13,829 nucleotides of DNA from Pelotomaculum_B sp964543575 (GCA_964543575.1 CAZIYV010000086.1:1-13829); one strand, 5' to 3'; shown: positions 7,305-13,829, counted from the first letter of the stretch. A program made the numbers and translations. The notes: a model not told the origin generated them from the letters alone.

Positions 7305-7326
7305 GATAATTGCCTGGTGTCATAAT
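7298..7326 (+). promoter_or_regulatory. Near-consensus promoter reading into the tRNA-like element
   Basis: TTGACA (7298-7303, perfect) and CATAAT (7321-7326, one mismatch) are exactly 17 bases apart, with TG in the extended -10 position. Transcription should begin near 7333, about 14 bases before the tRNA-like element. TGACAC (7299-7304) and GTGTCA (7317-7322) form a 6-bp dyad across the promoter that could be an operator. Confidence 0.65.
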
Positions 7327-7346
7327 GAAATTGGAAATATATACCT

Positions 7347-7411
7347 GGGGAGAGTGTCGGGAACACAGCGCGGTCCGGGACCCGCTACACGGTTCGAGTC
7401 CGTGTCTTCCC
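7347..7411 (+). ncRNA. tRNA-like RNA or degenerate tRNA without an anticodon loop
   Basis: GGGGAGA (7347-7353) pairs with TCTTCCC (7405-7411, one G-U) as a 7-bp acceptor stem. The T-arm is canonical: CACGG TTCGAGT CCGTG (7388-7404). Between them are a short GTGT/ACAC hairpin (7354-7366, loop CGGGA) and a stronger hairpin AGCG-GGTC/GACC-CGCT with one bulged base and a three-base loop (7367-7386). The whole is 65 bases, too short for a tRNA. There is no seven-base anticodon loop and no encoded CCA. The stronger hairpin resembles a long variable arm (Ser, Leu or Sec type), so an internal deletion of such a tRNA is one explanation. An attachment-site remnant or a genuine tRNA mimic are others. 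A good promoter lies just upstream. Confidence 0.4.
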
Positions 7412-7420
7412 TAAAACAAA

Positions 7421-7489
7421 GGAAGCCCTGGCTTTTAGCTGGGGCTCTCCGTATTATCAGGCCGCAAAGATTACCAGGGTTGTCCCCTG
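7421..7489 (+). terminator. Hairpins downstream of the tRNA-like element
   Basis: AGCCCTGGCT and AGCTGGGGCT (7424-7433 with 7437-7446) pair over ten positions with two G-U pairs, but no T run follows. A second short stem CAGGG/CCCTG (7475-7479 with 7485-7489) is followed by TTAAACACTTTTTT and could end the transcript. Neither is a strong terminator on its own. Confidence 0.3.
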
Positions 7490-7577
7490 TTAAACACTTT
7501 TTTGTGTGCATGCTTTTTTAAAATTTTATAAATGTCTGGCCTGTCGACAAATGATTGAAAATTTTGAATATTATCTA

Positions 7578-7607
7578 TTGTCAAATAATATGATTCTCAA
7601 GTATTAT
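7578..7607 (+). promoter_or_regulatory. Promoter of the small GNAT-like gene
   Basis: TTGTCA (7578-7583) and TATTAT (7602-7607) are 18 bases apart, each one mismatch from consensus. The predicted start of transcription, near 7614, leaves a leader of about 28 bases before the ATG at 7642. Confidence 0.5.
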
Positions 7608-7641
7608 ATTAATAGGATCATGGTTGAAAGAAGGATCAATC

Positions 7642-7986
7642 ATGTATGAGGTATACGATTATGAATTCTTATATGGTAATAGAATGGCCACTGTTTTTAA
7701 ATTCCGTAAGGGAATGAAAATTATTGGCTTTATTTACGGCAGCTCTTTTGAATTAAGGGTTTTAACCATAGGCGACAACCCCAGGAGGCAGGGTTTGGGC
7801 CGTAAAGCTCTGGAGTTTCTTCGCCCAAGATTCAAAAAAATATATGTAAGTGAAATCTGCGAAGCAGCCCTTCCTTTTTGGCTGAAAATGAAAGAGCGCG
7901 GGCTGGTAGACCACTTACTGTCAATAAAAGACGGCAGGACTTTATACCTGATTAAGCGGACAACAAAACTGGGAGAGGCCGGCTAG
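7642..7986 (+). CDS. Small GNAT-like acetyltransferase domain protein
   Basis: The product is a cytoplasmic protein of 114 residues. VLTIGDNPRRQGLGRKALEF is the acetyl-CoA-binding signature of GNAT enzymes (R/Q-x2-G-x-G/A, here RRQGLG at about residues 49-54) following a beta strand. The later EICEAALPFWLKMKERGL resembles the usual GNAT alpha-4 region, where a residue near F-W closes the fold. It is shorter than a typical GNAT (about 140-160), so the N-terminal strands are reduced. Substrate is unknown. The ATG at 7642 has AGAAGGA six bases upstream; a TTG at 7624 in frame lacks a ribosome site. It is the only large plus-strand gene, has its own promoter, and converges on nifV. Confidence 0.7.
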   Translation: MYEVYDYEFLYGNRMATVFKFRKGMKIIGFIYGSSFELRVLTIGDNPRRQGLGRKALEFLRPRFKKIYVSEICEAALPFWLKMKERGLVDHLLSIKDGRTLYLIKRTTKLGEAG

Positions 7987-7988
7987 AA

Positions 7989-8228
7989 ATCCCACTGCCA
8001 TACCCGGATATTTACCAGACCTGCGTTTATTTCGGCAATTGCCCTTCAGGCCAGTCTGTGGAAAAACAGGAAAAGCTCCAAACACAGTTTGACGAACTGA
8101 AGCATATGCCTGAACAGGTTAGAAGCCATATAATTCCGGCAAACTTCCGCGACGGACCTTGCGGCTCGGCTGCATTGGAGATTCAAACCGGCCGCTGGCT
8201 GCTTTTAAGTAATTTAAGGTGCTTTTAA
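7989..8228 (+). other. Coding-like open frame without a normal start codon
   Basis: Downstream of the GNAT-like gene, in a different frame, codons run open from a stop at 7953 to a stop at 8226. The first part reads like a real protein (IPLPYPDIYQTCVYFGNCPS, then a charged stretch ending near FDELKHMPEQVRSHI). From 8119 it overlaps the antisense of nifV. No ATG, GTG or TTG with a ribosome site is present near the beginning; GGGAGAGG at 7970-7977 lies upstream of an ATC at 7989. It may be a gene remnant, a non-canonical start, or a frameshifted continuation of the GNAT-like gene. No family recognised. Confidence 0.25.
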
Positions 8229-9006
8229 GCAGGTCTTCGTTTACGTTCAGATCGATCCCTTCATGCTGTTTTAACACTGCCAGGATCTCTTCAAAGGAGC
8301 AGTTGCCGGCACGTTCCCCCAATCCCCCTAATGTGGTACTGAGAAAACGGGCGCCTGCTTTAAAAGCGGCAAAGGTATTGGCGGTGGCCAAACCAAAATC
8401 GTTATGGCCGTGAAATTCAATATCCATTCCTGTGTTTTCAATAATCATACCAATTATTTGTTTTGTCCGGAATGGCTCCAGCACCCCCACAGTGTCGGCA
8501 AAGCGTAAACGTTCCGCTCCTTCCCGCCGGGCTTGAACAGTAAATCCTATCAGAAACTTCAGATCAGCCCTCGAGGCGTCTTCCGCTCCAACTGTAACCC
8601 TGCACCCATGCTCCAGGGCGTAACTAACCGCTCTTTTCATATTCTCAATTACCCAGGTTCTGTTTTTGCGCAGCTTTAATTCTATATGGATATCTGAAAC
8701 CGGCGATGAAACATGGATATGTTTTATCCCACAGGCCAGCGATGCCTTAATGTCACTGATATTAACACGGTTCCAGGCAGAAATAACGGCTTTCAGGCCA
8801 AGGTCAGCAATTTCTTTTATTGCTTCCTCTTCAGGTGAGCCCATTGCAGGTGTACCTGCTTCAATATGTTCTATCCCGAGGGAGTCCAGCATCTTGGCTA
8901 TTTGAACCTTTTCTTGGACAGTAAAAGCTACTCCCGGCGCCTGTTCGCCATCCCTGAGAGTCGTATCCACAAAACATACATGTCTCATATCAGTACCAGT
9001 ACCCAT
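8119..9006 (-). CDS. nifV: Homocitrate synthase, short NifV
   Basis: The enzyme condenses acetyl-CoA with 2-oxoglutarate to homocitrate, the organic ligand of the nitrogenase FeMo cofactor. It belongs to the LeuA/HMG-lyase-like TIM-barrel family. DTTLRDGEQAPG (residues 14-25) carries the catalytic arginine and metal-binding aspartate; FHGHNDFGLAT (198-208) gives the two metal-binding histidines; GLGERAGN (228-235) is also conserved. At 295 residues it stops soon after the catalytic barrel, whereas most NifV proteins have about 370-400 and an extra C-terminal region. Clostridium pasteurianum is known for a split NifV, so a partner could exist elsewhere. The ATG at 9006 has AAAAAGG upstream. 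Placement at the end of the nif operon supports nifV over leuA or aksA homologues. Confidence 0.9.
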   Translation of the reverse strand: MGTGTDMRHVCFVDTTLRDGEQAPGVAFTVQEKVQIAKMLDSLGIEHIEAGTPAMGSPEEEAIKEIADLGLKAVISAWNRVNISDIKASLACGIKHIHVSSPVSDIHIELKLRKNRTWVIENMKRAVSYALEHGCRVTVGAEDASRADLKFLIGFTVQARREGAERLRFADTVGVLEPFRTKQIIGMIIENTGMDIEFHGHNDFGLATANTFAAFKAGARFLSTTLGGLGERAGNCSFEEILAVLKQHEGIDLNVNEDLLKSTLNYLKAASGRFESPMQPSRKVRRGSLPELYGF

Positions 9007-9060
9007 TTAACCTTTTTAAATTCCAATCCCGCCCCAAACCGGTCCGGGCACAGCTAAGAA

Positions 9061-9702
9061 CTACATGCCAACTGATTGGCGACAACTTCTTGATAATATA
9101 ATCCTTACTTCTTTGTGATCGATTTTTTCAATTTCTCCGGAATACCCCCCGCCCATCAATTCCGCCTGCAGCCACGGAGGCACATGATTGCAAATAATCT
9201 CCAGAGAGTCAAATCCACCTTGACGCAAAAATGGAAGAAGCACCTGTTTGGATGTAATCCCAGTATCGTTTTCCTGGATCTCTTTTATAGAAATCCGGTA
9301 GTATCCACTTGAGATTTCATAAGGAGTCAACATTACATTGTTTTTTCCCCTGCTTTTAACTTGTTTGTGCTTTTCTTCCTCTTCCGCCAGGACGTAATCA
9401 AGGAATTCCAATGGCTTTCCTTCAAATTCCCAAACGCTAAAACCGGCCTTTTCCAACTCATAGTATGGCACACCGGTTATTGAAAGTCCCACGAAGATCC
9501 TGCATTCATCTAAAAACTCCAGGGTTTCCGCCATCTTTTCACGCAACTCTTTAATACCCAGGCTTTTATCCAGAATAAAATCCTTTTCTCTTAAAACATT
9601 CCACCTACCGCGTTTCTTTCTGTAAACAACAATTTTACCTATATCGTACGGGGACGCGGTCTCACCGTTTTCACTTACATATACCGCAATATTTGCAGGC
9701 AT
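9061..9702 (-). CDS. anfO: AnfO-family nitrogenase accessory protein
   Basis: The product resembles the Fe-only nitrogenase accessory protein AnfO. The N-terminus (ANIAVYVSENGETASPYDIG), a middle segment with LDECRIFVGLSITGVPYYEL and WEFEGKPLEFLDYVL, and overall length of about 213 residues fit that family from memory. The C-terminal third (LLPFLRQGGFDSLEIICNHV) may be a second small domain. AnfO's exact role is unsettled; it is linked to function or cofactor handling of the iron-only enzyme. Here it sits in a nif operon between a ferredoxin gene and nifV. The ATG at 9702 is chosen because GGGGAGAG precedes it by about six bases; the frame starts eight codons higher without support. It begins 32 bases after the ferredoxin stop. 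No membrane segment or cysteine cluster is seen. Confidence 0.75.
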   Translation of the reverse strand: MPANIAVYVSENGETASPYDIGKIVVYRKKRGRWNVLREKDFILDKSLGIKELREKMAETLEFLDECRIFVGLSITGVPYYELEKAGFSVWEFEGKPLEFLDYVLAEEEEKHKQVKSRGKNNVMLTPYEISSGYYRISIKEIQENDTGITSKQVLLPFLRQGGFDSLEIICNHVPPWLQAELMGGGYSGEIEKIDHKEVRIILSRSCRQSVGM

Positions 9703-9734
9703 AAATTCTCTCCCCTTTATTAACACAGGATTTT

Positions 9735-10043
9735 TTACAGTTCCAAACGCTTCAAAACATTGCCGCCTTCAATATGCTCATTCATGATCTCTTCCACGTC
9801 ATCAGCCGTAACCCCACCGTACCAGATGTTGTCGGGATAGATAACCACAACCGGGCCTTTCTCGCAAAGAGAGAGACACCCTGTGTTGGACACCATAACC
9901 TCCCCGCCTAGCCCCCTGTCTTCAATCTCTTCCGTAAAATTATTTATTATGTCCACTGACGCTTTTGTATGGCAAAAGCCTTTCTGTTGACCGTTAACCC
10001 TGGAGCTTGTACAGACTAAAATATGATATTTCGGTTTATTCAC
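9735..10043 (-). CDS. [2Fe-2S] ferredoxin, Shethna protein I (thioredoxin-like) type
   Basis: This small electron carrier of about 102 residues has a thioredoxin-like fold. The four cluster cysteines follow the FeSI/2Fe2S_thioredx pattern: one in HILVCTSSR, one 13 residues on in KGFCHTK, then C-x3-C in NTGCLSLCEKGP, with VVVIYPDNIWYGGV after it. This closely parallels the Azotobacter FeSI ferredoxin (NTGCLGPCEAG and VLVYPEGVMY). The best start is the GTG at 10043: GGGAG lies eight bases upstream, and the protein then begins MNKPKYHILVC, as FeSI does. A GTG at 10052 and ATG at 10049 are too close to the ribosome site. It lies 29 bases after nifB, so it may donate electrons to NifB or another assembly step, or serve the nitrogenase itself. 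Confidence 0.88.
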   Translation of the reverse strand: MNKPKYHILVCTSSRVNGQQKGFCHTKASVDIINNFTEEIEDRGLGGEVMVSNTGCLSLCEKGPVVVIYPDNIWYGGVTADDVEEIMNEHIEGGNVLKRLEL

Positions 10044-10072
10044 AATCATCACTCCCTGACATTCTGGATATT

Positions 10073-10987
10073 TTAAACAATTTTTTGATTTTGTTCCTCA
10101 ATAGCGTATTTCAATTTCACTACATTTGCTTCTTTCCGGGCAATACTCCTTAATTCCAGAGACCTGTCGTTACCCAGCAAACCTATAGCATCCGCTCTGC
10201 ATTGTTTGCAGTGATACATTTGCCGAAGGTCCGCCTGACAAGTATTTCTCATTTCATTTAATTCCTTCATACAGGTCTGGGGCAGGTTCTCAAACGGGCT
10301 TCCTGGGGCCGGTATAAGCGGCATAATATTGGTTATAAATGCTCCCAGATCCCTTACCTTTTTAACGATTTCAGGAATATGGTTATCGTTAATGCCTTTA
10401 ATCATGACCATATTTACTTTGACTGCCACCCCCGCCGCAGCCAGGTATTCTATGCCTGACAACTGATTTTCTATAAGAATCCTGACTCCACGGGCACCCT
10501 TGTACTTTTTCTCTTTATAGTTGACGAACCTGTAAATTTGTTCCCCTATTTCAGGGCAAAGGCAATTTACTGTAACAGTTACGTGCCTGATACCGAGGTC
10601 AACTATTTCCCGTCTATAATCAGGCAGCATCAACCCGTTGGTAGATAAACAGGACAGAACATCCGGATCGAACTGTTTTATTAAAGCAACTGTACGCCTG
10701 GTCTTCTCCCAGTTGGCCAGCGCGTCACCAGGTCCGGCTATTCCTATAACGCTTATATTCTGTAATTTATCCTTCACTATTTTGTACTTTTGCAGGGCGG
10801 TTTCGGGCGACAGAATCTCGCTGGTCACACCCGGCCTGCTTTCATGTAAACAGTCAAACTTTCTGTTGCAGTAATTGCAGCTTATATTGCAATTCGGCGC
10901 TACCGGCAGATGCATCCTGGCATGCTTATGGCTTGCCTTAAAAGAAAAGCAGGGATGCCTGTCATTTTTATCCGGCGTACAATCCAT
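10073..10987 (-). CDS. nifB: FeMo-cofactor core synthesis radical SAM protein NifB
   Basis: NifB fuses two [4Fe-4S] clusters with a sulfide and a carbide derived from S-adenosylmethionine to give NifB-co, the core of all nitrogenase cofactors. The N-terminus has the conserved RHPCFSFKASHKHARMHLPV, then the radical SAM cysteines in CNISCNYCNRKFDC (C-x3-C-x2-C plus a fourth). GIAGPGDALAN and STNGL follow, and CKQCRADAIG near the C-terminus gives the two further cluster ligands. At about 304 residues it lacks the NafY-like C-terminal domain of proteobacterial NifB, as expected for many Firmicutes and archaea. I start at the ATG at 10987, six bases after GAGGTGA. A GTG at 10996 overlaps the nifN stop. 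The gene is five bases after nifN, so translation is likely coupled. Confidence 0.96.
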   Translation of the reverse strand: MDCTPDKNDRHPCFSFKASHKHARMHLPVAPNCNISCNYCNRKFDCLHESRPGVTSEILSPETALQKYKIVKDKLQNISVIGIAGPGDALANWEKTRRTVALIKQFDPDVLSCLSTNGLMLPDYRREIVDLGIRHVTVTVNCLCPEIGEQIYRFVNYKEKKYKGARGVRILIENQLSGIEYLAAAGVAVKVNMVMIKGINDNHIPEIVKKVRDLGAFITNIMPLIPAPGSPFENLPQTCMKELNEMRNTCQADLRQMYHCKQCRADAIGLLGNDRSLELRSIARKEANVVKLKYAIEEQNQKIV

Positions 10988-10992
10988 CTTCT

Positions 10993-12399
10993 TCACCTCA
11001 ACCCTGCGGCTGCAGACCCGCTATTTTCCGCACTCTTGTAAAATTTCTGATACATGGATTTTCGATAGCTCTTGTATTTATTTTCCAACAGCGTATTGGT
11101 GATCCGGTCCAAAAACATAGTGGTGCCGACATACCCTACTGACAACAACCTCTGTCCCCCCACCCGGTCGTGAATGGGAAAACCATGTCTAACCAGGGGT
11201 ATGCCTTCTCTTTCAGTAAGAAACCTGCCGTCGGAATGGCCGATGGCAATATTTGCATCCATTCTTACACTTTCTCCCCTGATTTGTGAAAAATCTGCTT
11301 CATCTAAAAATTGAATTTCTCCCCGGTAATCATTTAACTCATTTTTCAGCAGTGCAGTCATTTTACCGGACTTGCTGCCCGTAGCCACAACTACCGGATA
11401 TATTCCGTTCTCCAGGCAGGTTTTGACAATTGCATACACATGCTCCGGTTCACCGAAAACAACGCTTCTTCCCTGGAAATTATATTTATGAGAGTCGATC
11501 ATGCAGTCAAGAAGCCTTCCCCTCTCCCGCTTCAGGCTTTCAGGTACCGCATTGCCAGTGAGCTGCTTTAATACGTCTATAAATAAATCAGTATTATCTA
11601 TACCCATTGGTACTGGCAGATTGTATAAGGGCACACCAAATTCGGTTTCCAGATACCTGCCGGGTGAAATATTGTCATCCACCGTTATGCCCACCTGGAT
11701 GGTAGCTGCAGCCCCTGGTATTTCTGCTATATCTGCCAGTTTTGTTCCTCCCTCAGGTATCTTCTTATATGGTCTCTCAAAAGGGCGGTCCAGTGTATCA
11801 GAAAAATCAGGGATAAGTATAAATTCAACCTTAAAAAGGTGCAGAATTCTCTTGATCTCTCTGATATCGGCGGGACTCAGATTGGGAACAATAACATTTA
11901 TCCTGGAATGCTTTTTTGTTTTTTTCGCTAACCTGGCTACCAACCGCTTCACAGTTAGAAAATAGCCGTCCGTATGAGTGCCTCCGTAACCGGGAGTGGC
12001 TACGGTAACCAGCGCAAGATCCCCCAACCGCCCTCTTTCATTCAGATATTCCAGAGCAACCCTTTCAACATCTTCACCAATTGTTTCAGACAGGCAGGTG
12101 GTAAGCACCCCAATAAGCCCGGGGTTATATAATTTAATCAAATTATCAAGGCCTTTTTTTAAGCTGGCTTCCCCGCCGTAGATGGTCCCTTTCTCATTAA
12201 GAGAAGAGGAGGCCACATCGATGGGCTCGTTAAAATGTTCGGCAATATGACGGCGCATGTACGTGCTGCAGCCCTGTGAACCGTGGATAATCACCATGGA
12301 GCGTTCCAATCCTTTAAACGGCAGGATGGCTCCCATGGGCATACACATATTGCAGGGATTTTCATTGACATTGCGGTAGTGCGCAGTGTCTTTATACAT
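10993..12399 (-). CDS. nifN: FeMo-cofactor scaffold subunit NifN
   Basis: NifN pairs with NifE as the scaffold on which NifB-co is matured with molybdenum and homocitrate before insertion into NifDK. NENPCNMCMPMGA at the N-terminus (C16, C19), HGSQGCSTYMRRH (C44) and TTCLSETIGED (C102) correspond to the P-cluster cysteines of NifK. ATPGYGGTHTDGY in the middle and GHSDGRFLTEREGIPLVRHG near the C-terminus follow the NifN pattern rather than NifK. The 468-residue length fits NifN. ATG at 12399 is preceded by AAAAGGGG. The gene ends four bases into the first possible nifB codon. The unusually long 123-base gap to nifE is filled by palindromic repeats (12425-12552). VnfN is a possible relative, but nothing points to it. 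Confidence 0.93.
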   Translation of the reverse strand: MYKDTAHYRNVNENPCNMCMPMGAILPFKGLERSMVIIHGSQGCSTYMRRHIAEHFNEPIDVASSSLNEKGTIYGGEASLKKGLDNLIKLYNPGLIGVLTTCLSETIGEDVERVALEYLNERGRLGDLALVTVATPGYGGTHTDGYFLTVKRLVARLAKKTKKHSRINVIVPNLSPADIREIKRILHLFKVEFILIPDFSDTLDRPFERPYKKIPEGGTKLADIAEIPGAAATIQVGITVDDNISPGRYLETEFGVPLYNLPVPMGIDNTDLFIDVLKQLTGNAVPESLKRERGRLLDCMIDSHKYNFQGRSVVFGEPEHVYAIVKTCLENGIYPVVVATGSKSGKMTALLKNELNDYRGEIQFLDEADFSQIRGESVRMDANIAIGHSDGRFLTEREGIPLVRHGFPIHDRVGGQRLLSVGYVGTTMFLDRITNTLLENKYKSYRKSMYQKFYKSAENSGSAAAGLR

Positions 12400-12424
12400 A
12401 AAGCCACATCCCCTTTTATTAGTC

Positions 12425-12552
12425 GTGAGTAGTGGGACGTGGGGTGTGAGTATCCGGGTATTCCTTTGTAGGGCGGGATTTATCCCGCCAAAGATGTGCG
12501 GCTAAAGCCGCACTTACAGCTCTCATGTCTCACGCCTCACTTCCCACGTCTC
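12425..12552. repeat. REP-like doublet with flanking inverted GTGAG-rich repeats
   Basis: The core holds two perfect 8-bp hairpins in opposite orientation: GGCGGGAT TT ATCCCGCC (12472-12489), preceded by TGTAG, and GTGCGGCT AA AGCCGCAC (12496-12513), followed by TTACA (TGTAA in reverse). This is the arrangement of a REPIN, a mobile pair of REP sequences. It is flanked by inverted GTGAG/GTGGG-type copies at 12425-12450 and about 12521-12552. Aligned over 26 bases these copies match at 18. The right copy overlaps the end of nifE. Hairpins in this position could also affect the nifE/nifN transcript ratio. No transposase is in the window. Confidence 0.6.
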
Positions 12553-13829
12553 CGTTGTATACTTCCAGACCGGGGAGCAGGCGGTTGAGTAAACCTCTCT
12601 GGCAAAGTTCACCGCTCCTACAAAGCCGCTCAAAGGATGTTTGCGGTCATGGTTGTGGTCAATAAAGGCAATACCAAGCTTGTAAGCCAGCGGCCTTTCC
12701 TTCACTCCCCCCACCAGGAGGTGGGCTCCCTTTTCCACCATGAACTTCTCCAGTTCGGAAGGGTTCGCGTCATCCAGGATTACCGTACCTTCATCCACCA
12801 GTTCATTGATCGTCTCATACTCATCCTGCCGGCCGGTCTGAGTGCCGATCATCACCACATCTATGCCTATCTCTCTAAACTGCTTGACCAGTGAGATAGC
12901 CTTGAACCCCCCACCCACATAAATGGCGGCCTTTTTACCCTGCAGTTTCTCCCGGTAGCTTTGGACTGTGTCGCCGAAAGCAGTTAATTCTTTTTCTATC
13001 AGCAGTTCTGTTTTGCGCATTATTTTCAGGTCACCAAAGAAACCGGCAATTTTCCTCAGGGACTCGGCTGTATCCTCCAGACCCAGAAAGGATACGTTTA
13101 GATAGGGAATGTTATATCTTTCCTCCATCTTTTCGGCAAGGTAGATCATGGAGCCGGCGCACTGAACGATGTTGAGGGAAGCCCTGGCAGCCGTCTTCAG
13201 GGTTTCACAACTGGAATCCCCGGTGAAAGCAACGTTTACCTCTATGCCCATCTGTCTTAAATAATTGCTAATGATCCAGACCTCACCGGCCAGGTTGAAA
13301 TCACCCAGGTAGTTGATACACTTGCTTTTCTTGTTTTCTTTCCTGTTTTCGGGACCGATTAAGCGTAACAGGGCGTCACAGGCAGCCCGGTATCCCGCCG
13401 CCTTATTGCCGGCAAAACCGCTGGATTGCACCGGTATAACCTCAATACCGTACTTTCTCATGGCAGCCCTGCAAACGGCCTCAAGATCGTCACCGATAAC
13501 ACCAACAATGCAGGTGGCATAGACAAAAACCAGCTTGGGATTATATTTTAGAACCAGTTCGTCAATGGCCCGGGCCAGCTTCTTTTCAGCGCCAAAAATC
13601 ACATCGTTTTCCTTCAGGTCAGTGGAAAAACTGGAACGGTACAACTCTGAGCCGCTGCTTAAGCTTCCACGGATATCCCAGGTATAACTGGCGCAGCCGA
13701 TGGGACCGTGCACCAGATGGATCGCGTCTGTGATCGGATTTAAAACTACCCTTGCCCCGCAGTAGACGCAAGCCCTCTGGCTCACACACCCGGCGATACT
13801 TTCACTTTCACATTTAAGTCGCTTCTTCT
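12523..13829 (-). CDS. nifE: FeMo-cofactor scaffold subunit NifE, 5' end outside the window
   Basis: NifE forms the NifEN scaffold with NifN. The frame remains open to the right edge: before the GTG at 13785 it reads KCESESIAGC and continues directly into VSQRACVYCGARVV, which is normal internal NifE sequence. The true start is therefore beyond 13829. Counting from 13785, the P-cluster-type cysteines are C6 (RACVYCG), C31 (HGPIGC) and C92 (ATCIVGVIGDD), and C193 in GDSSCETLK matches the cofactor-side cysteine. IDHNHDRKHPLSGFVGAVNF marks NifE near the C-terminus. The conserved part ends at about SPVWKYT. The last nine codons (ETWEVRRET) lie in a GTGAG-type intergenic repeat and look acquired. 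nifD, the homologous structural gene, is excluded by the DHNH region. Confidence 0.95.
   Translation of the reverse strand, partial: KKRLKCESESIAGCVSQRACVYCGARVVLNPITDAIHLVHGPIGCASYTWDIRGSLSSGSELYRSSFSTDLKENDVIFGAEKKLARAIDELVLKYNPKLVFVYATCIVGVIGDDLEAVCRAAMRKYGIEVIPVQSSGFAGNKAAGYRAACDALLRLIGPENRKENKKSKCINYLGDFNLAGEVWIISNYLRQMGIEVNVAFTGDSSCETLKTAARASLNIVQCAGSMIYLAEKMEERYNIPYLNVSFLGLEDTAESLRKIAGFFGDLKIMRKTELLIEKELTAFGDTVQSYREKLQGKKAAIYVGGGFKAISLVKQFREIGIDVVMIGTQTGRQDEYETINELVDEGTVILDDANPSELEKFMVEKGAHLLVGGVKERPLAYKLGIAFIDHNHDRKHPLSGFVGAVNFAREVYSTACSPVWKYTTETWEVRRET

Noticed and set aside
7347..7411. Functional standard tRNA
   Set aside because: It is 65 bases long, lacks a seven-base anticodon loop and the normal D-arm spacing, and has no encoded CCA.
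10993..12399. nifK or vnfK instead of nifN
   Set aside because: The three P-cluster-type cysteines are shared, but the middle and C-terminal motifs and the position between nifE and nifB fit NifN.
12425..12552. CRISPR array or insertion sequence
   Set aside because: The repeats are two facing palindromes with short inverted flanks, not regularly spaced direct repeats, and no transposase is present.

Overview
The window looks like a chromosome segment from an anaerobic, nitrogen-fixing Firmicute. The gene order nifE-nifN-nifB, a NifB without a NafY-type C-terminal domain, the strong Gram-positive ribosome sites and the mix of proteins suggest a Peptococcaceae / Desulfotomaculum-Pelotomaculum relative. 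That placement is inference; no marker gene is present. All major genes but one lie on the minus strand, so they are read from the right edge toward the left.

Right part (13829 to 8119, minus): a nitrogenase cofactor-assembly operon. nifE (its start lies outside the window) and nifN encode the FeMo-co scaffold. nifB makes the iron-sulfur cofactor core. A Shethna-I-type [2Fe-2S] ferredoxin and an AnfO-family protein follow, and a short NifV supplies homocitrate. The structural genes nifHDK are not here and probably lie upstream of nifE. A palindromic REP-like pair sits between nifE and nifN, and its flanking repeat supplies the last codons of nifE.

Middle (8118 to 7215): a small GNAT-like gene on the plus strand; a coding-like frame without a start codon between it and nifV; and a short RNA-like element with the acceptor stem and T-arm of a tRNA but no usable anticodon loop, behind a near-consensus promoter. 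That promoter is back to back with the promoter of the next unit.

Left-centre (7214 to 5498, minus): an ECF sigma factor and its membrane zinc-finger anti-sigma factor, closed by a strong terminator. Then (5497 to 3299) comes an asnB-type asparagine synthetase behind a possible attenuator. Its reading frame crosses a 10-base run of N and carries the same ~48-residue segment on both sides, so it is probably a scaffold join of two paralogues. Next is glutamine-dependent NAD synthetase nadE (3207 to 1288). asnB and nadE are both glutamine amidotransferases.

Left end (1287 to 1): about 1.3 kb, AT-rich and almost gene-free. It holds a convincing cyclic-di-GMP-I riboswitch on the minus strand with a plausible terminator, a second strong minus-strand terminator, REP-like hairpins, and the first codons of a gene leaving the window.
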